NCBI GenBank assembly: GCA_028867235.1
Contig: JAGWGS010000085.1
Coordinates: 1 to 6,167, forward strand
Direction: 5' to 3'
Length of the DNA: 6,167 bases
From: Nitrososphaerota archaeon
GTDB lineage: Archaea; Thermoproteota; Nitrososphaeria; Nitrososphaerales; Nitrosopumilaceae
Shown: piece after piece, positions 4,949 to 6,167 of the stretch
Layout: the number at the start of each line of letters is the position of its first letter
How positions within the stretch are numbered: position 1 is the stretch's first letter
Translations under genes and position numbers: made by a program
The notes under the pieces: generated by a model
The model's input: the letters and a program-made list of their open reading frames with translations, nothing else
Databases searched by the model: none
Told to the model about the DNA's origin: nothing

Positions 4949-6159
4949 GGCTCAGAGAGTTCGTCTTTTATCTCCTTGAACTGTTCTAGTGTTATCTCTC
5001 CTTTTGCCAATCTATTTTTGAGAATTGCCAAGGCATAGTCTTCATCTTCTTTTTCAGATGGTGCATCTACCTGTGGAGTATGTGCGGGTGGTGATTCTTT
5101 TTTGATGCGCGGCATAGATAGCATGAGCTTTTTTCTTTGATATAGTATAAAGACAACAATGCCCACTCCCACAAGAGCAATTGCAGGATAAATGACATTA
5201 TTCAAGTTTGCAGGAATTAAAGATGTGCTCTTTGTAGTGTTGTCATAACTTGTAGACGGAAGGCTAGACGATATGTCATCTACTGACATGCTTTCAGTAA
5301 GATTGATGCTTTGCTGAGTATTGCTTTGTTGTGTACCGCCTGATGATTGTGATGTATGGCCATTTAGTATGTCTTGCAATCTTTTTGCATTCTCTAGTCT
5401 TTGTTTGATGAGTTCGTCAAGAGAAAGCGAGGAAGAATTGTCTTGAGAACCAGTAGTTGATGACGTAGTTGATTGAACAGATGTCAAAGTTGATGCAGTA
5501 ACTATGTTTGACGGGTCACTTGCCCCTGCTGAGTTTATTGCTACCACTCTATACAAGTAGATTGTACCTGAAGCAAGTCCTGTATCAGGATAAGATGTGA
5601 CAGTGTTTATCACGTTTGGTGCAACCGTGATCCATGTGGCACCATTATCTGCAGAGCGGTCAACCTTATATCCAGAAAGCATAGTACCTCCAGTACTTTT
5701 AGGAGCAGACCAGCTGATGTCAATCTCAGTTGATGACGGAACAGAAGCAGTCAAAGATAACGGAGGAGATGGAACTACAGGAGAACCGTCCGGAGAAAAT
5801 ATGAAGCTTGCAGTCTTACCGTTTTCCTTTGTTGCTACAAATGCAGTTGCATTGTATGTTCCCTTGAGTGTGAATTGTTGTGAATATGACGAGTCACTAG
5901 TATCAAGGCTTACCTGAAAGTGATGAGTGCTATCTGCTATGCCTGATAGTAATGTGATAAATTTGTCGGTTGGATCAAATACAATTATTGTAATATTTGA
6001 TGGATCAGTATCTGCAGTACTTCCAGTAAAGAAAATTTTGCTGCCACCCTTGTAAAATGGAGCACTAGTGCTAAGTGATGTAACCTCGGCATATGCAGGA
6101 ATTACTGAAAACAATATTGTAGCAGATGCAATAAGGACAAGCATATGCTTACCAATCAT
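4945..6159 (-). CDS. Surface protein: signal peptide, beta domain, FN3 domain, Ser/Thr linker, TM helix, SHOCT
   Basis: This 404-residue protein is predicted to sit in the cell membrane and face outward. A signal peptide (1-24) ends in IPAYA|EV. Residues 26-125 form a beta-rich domain (SAPFYKGGSKIFFTG...FIFSPDG) like those repeated in many thaumarchaeal exported proteins. Residues about 129-225 are a fibronectin type III domain (PPLSLTASV, IDISWSAP, GYKVDRS, YLYRVVAINSAGASDPS). A low-complexity Ser/Thr/Gln/Asn linker (226-316) contains a charged helix (about 246-267). A transmembrane helix (323-341) is followed by basic QRKK. The cytoplasmic tail ends in a SHOCT motif (about 373-402: YALAILKNRLAKGEITLEQFKEIKDEL). 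The linker may be glycosylated. A role in adhesion or cell-surface interaction is plausible but unproven. ATG 6159 gives a complete signal peptide. Its promoter lies outside the window, and an upstream extension cannot be excluded. Confidence 0.88.
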   Translation of the reverse strand: MIGKHMLVLIASATILFSVIPAYAEVTSLSTSAPFYKGGSKIFFTGSTADTDPSNITIIVFDPTDKFITLLSGIADSTHHFQVSLDTSDSSYSQQFTLKGTYNATAFVATKENGKTASFIFSPDGSPVVPSPPLSLTASVPSSTEIDISWSAPKSTGGTMLSGYKVDRSADNGATWITVAPNVINTVTSYPDTGLASGTIYLYRVVAINSAGASDPSNIVTASTLTSVQSTTSSTTGSQDNSSSLSLDELIKQRLENAKRLQDILNGHTSQSSGGTQQSNTQQSINLTESMSVDDISSSLPSTSYDNTTKSTSLIPANLNNVIYPAIALVGVGIVVFILYQRKKLMLSMPRIKKESPPAHTPQVDAPSEKEDEDYALAILKNRLAKGEITLEQFKEIKDELSEP

Positions 6160-6167
6160 ATCAATGA

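Noticed and set aside
5597..5917. Plus-strand open frame inside the FN3 gene
   Set aside because: It is antisense to the FN3 and beta domains; the product looks like a frame shadow and has no promoter.
1..6167. Mobile element, CRISPR, tRNA/rRNA or transferred gene island
   Set aside because: I found no transposase or integrase motifs, direct-repeat arrays, or cloverleaf or rRNA segments, and base composition looks uniform across the genes by eye.

Overview
The window most likely comes from a member of the Nitrososphaerota (Thaumarchaeota), probably a low-GC Nitrosopumilus/Nitrosarchaeum/Nitrosotenuis-type ammonia oxidiser. The evidence is a complete archaeal class-1 release factor (NIKS and GGQ motifs plus a four-cysteine zinc site), the C-terminal end of the archaeal purine enzyme PurP, and archaeal TATA boxes about 25-30 nt ahead of starts with little or no leader. 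Genes are very tightly packed, and membrane-anchored surface proteins of a style common in this phylum are present. Genus-level placement is inference from gene style; no ammonia-oxidation gene lies in the window.

Layout. (1) At the left edge is the 3' end of purP (+). It converges with a ZIP-family metal transporter (-), leaving a 3-bp gap. (2) A 105-bp divergent intergenic region separates the ZIP gene from a small winged-helix regulator (+). It holds two near-identical promoters facing away from each other. Each has a GTCGTTTAAATA TATA region followed by a GTTAG-N5-CCTAATT operator, and one operator contains a perfect inverted repeat (TTAGGC-TT-GCCTAA). This is the most interesting regulatory structure in the window. 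(3) The regulator is followed on the same strand by a membrane-anchored DsbA-like thioredoxin-fold protein, then archaeal release factor aRF1, whose Shine-Dalgarno sequence sits in the 11-bp gap, and then a small thioredoxin with its own TATA box. (4) A HIT-family nucleotide-binding protein (-) converges on and overlaps the thioredoxin by 9 bp. (5) The HIT gene is divergent from a single-pass membrane protein with an external domain carrying histidines and two cysteines (+). That gene overlaps by 4 bp a convergent gene (-) for a secreted/anchored FN3 protein ending in a transmembrane helix and a SHOCT domain.

How the genes relate. The ZIP transporter and the wHTH gene appear to be co-controlled by one repressor, which I infer to be metal-dependent and DtxR/MntR-like from the site. 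The DsbA-like protein and the thioredoxin suggest thiol chemistry on the two sides of the membrane, with nearby exported proteins as conceivable clients. purP, prf1 and the HIT gene are housekeeping. All three convergent pairs have essentially no intergenic DNA. No RNA gene, mobile element, CRISPR array or intergenic stretch over 300 bases was seen.
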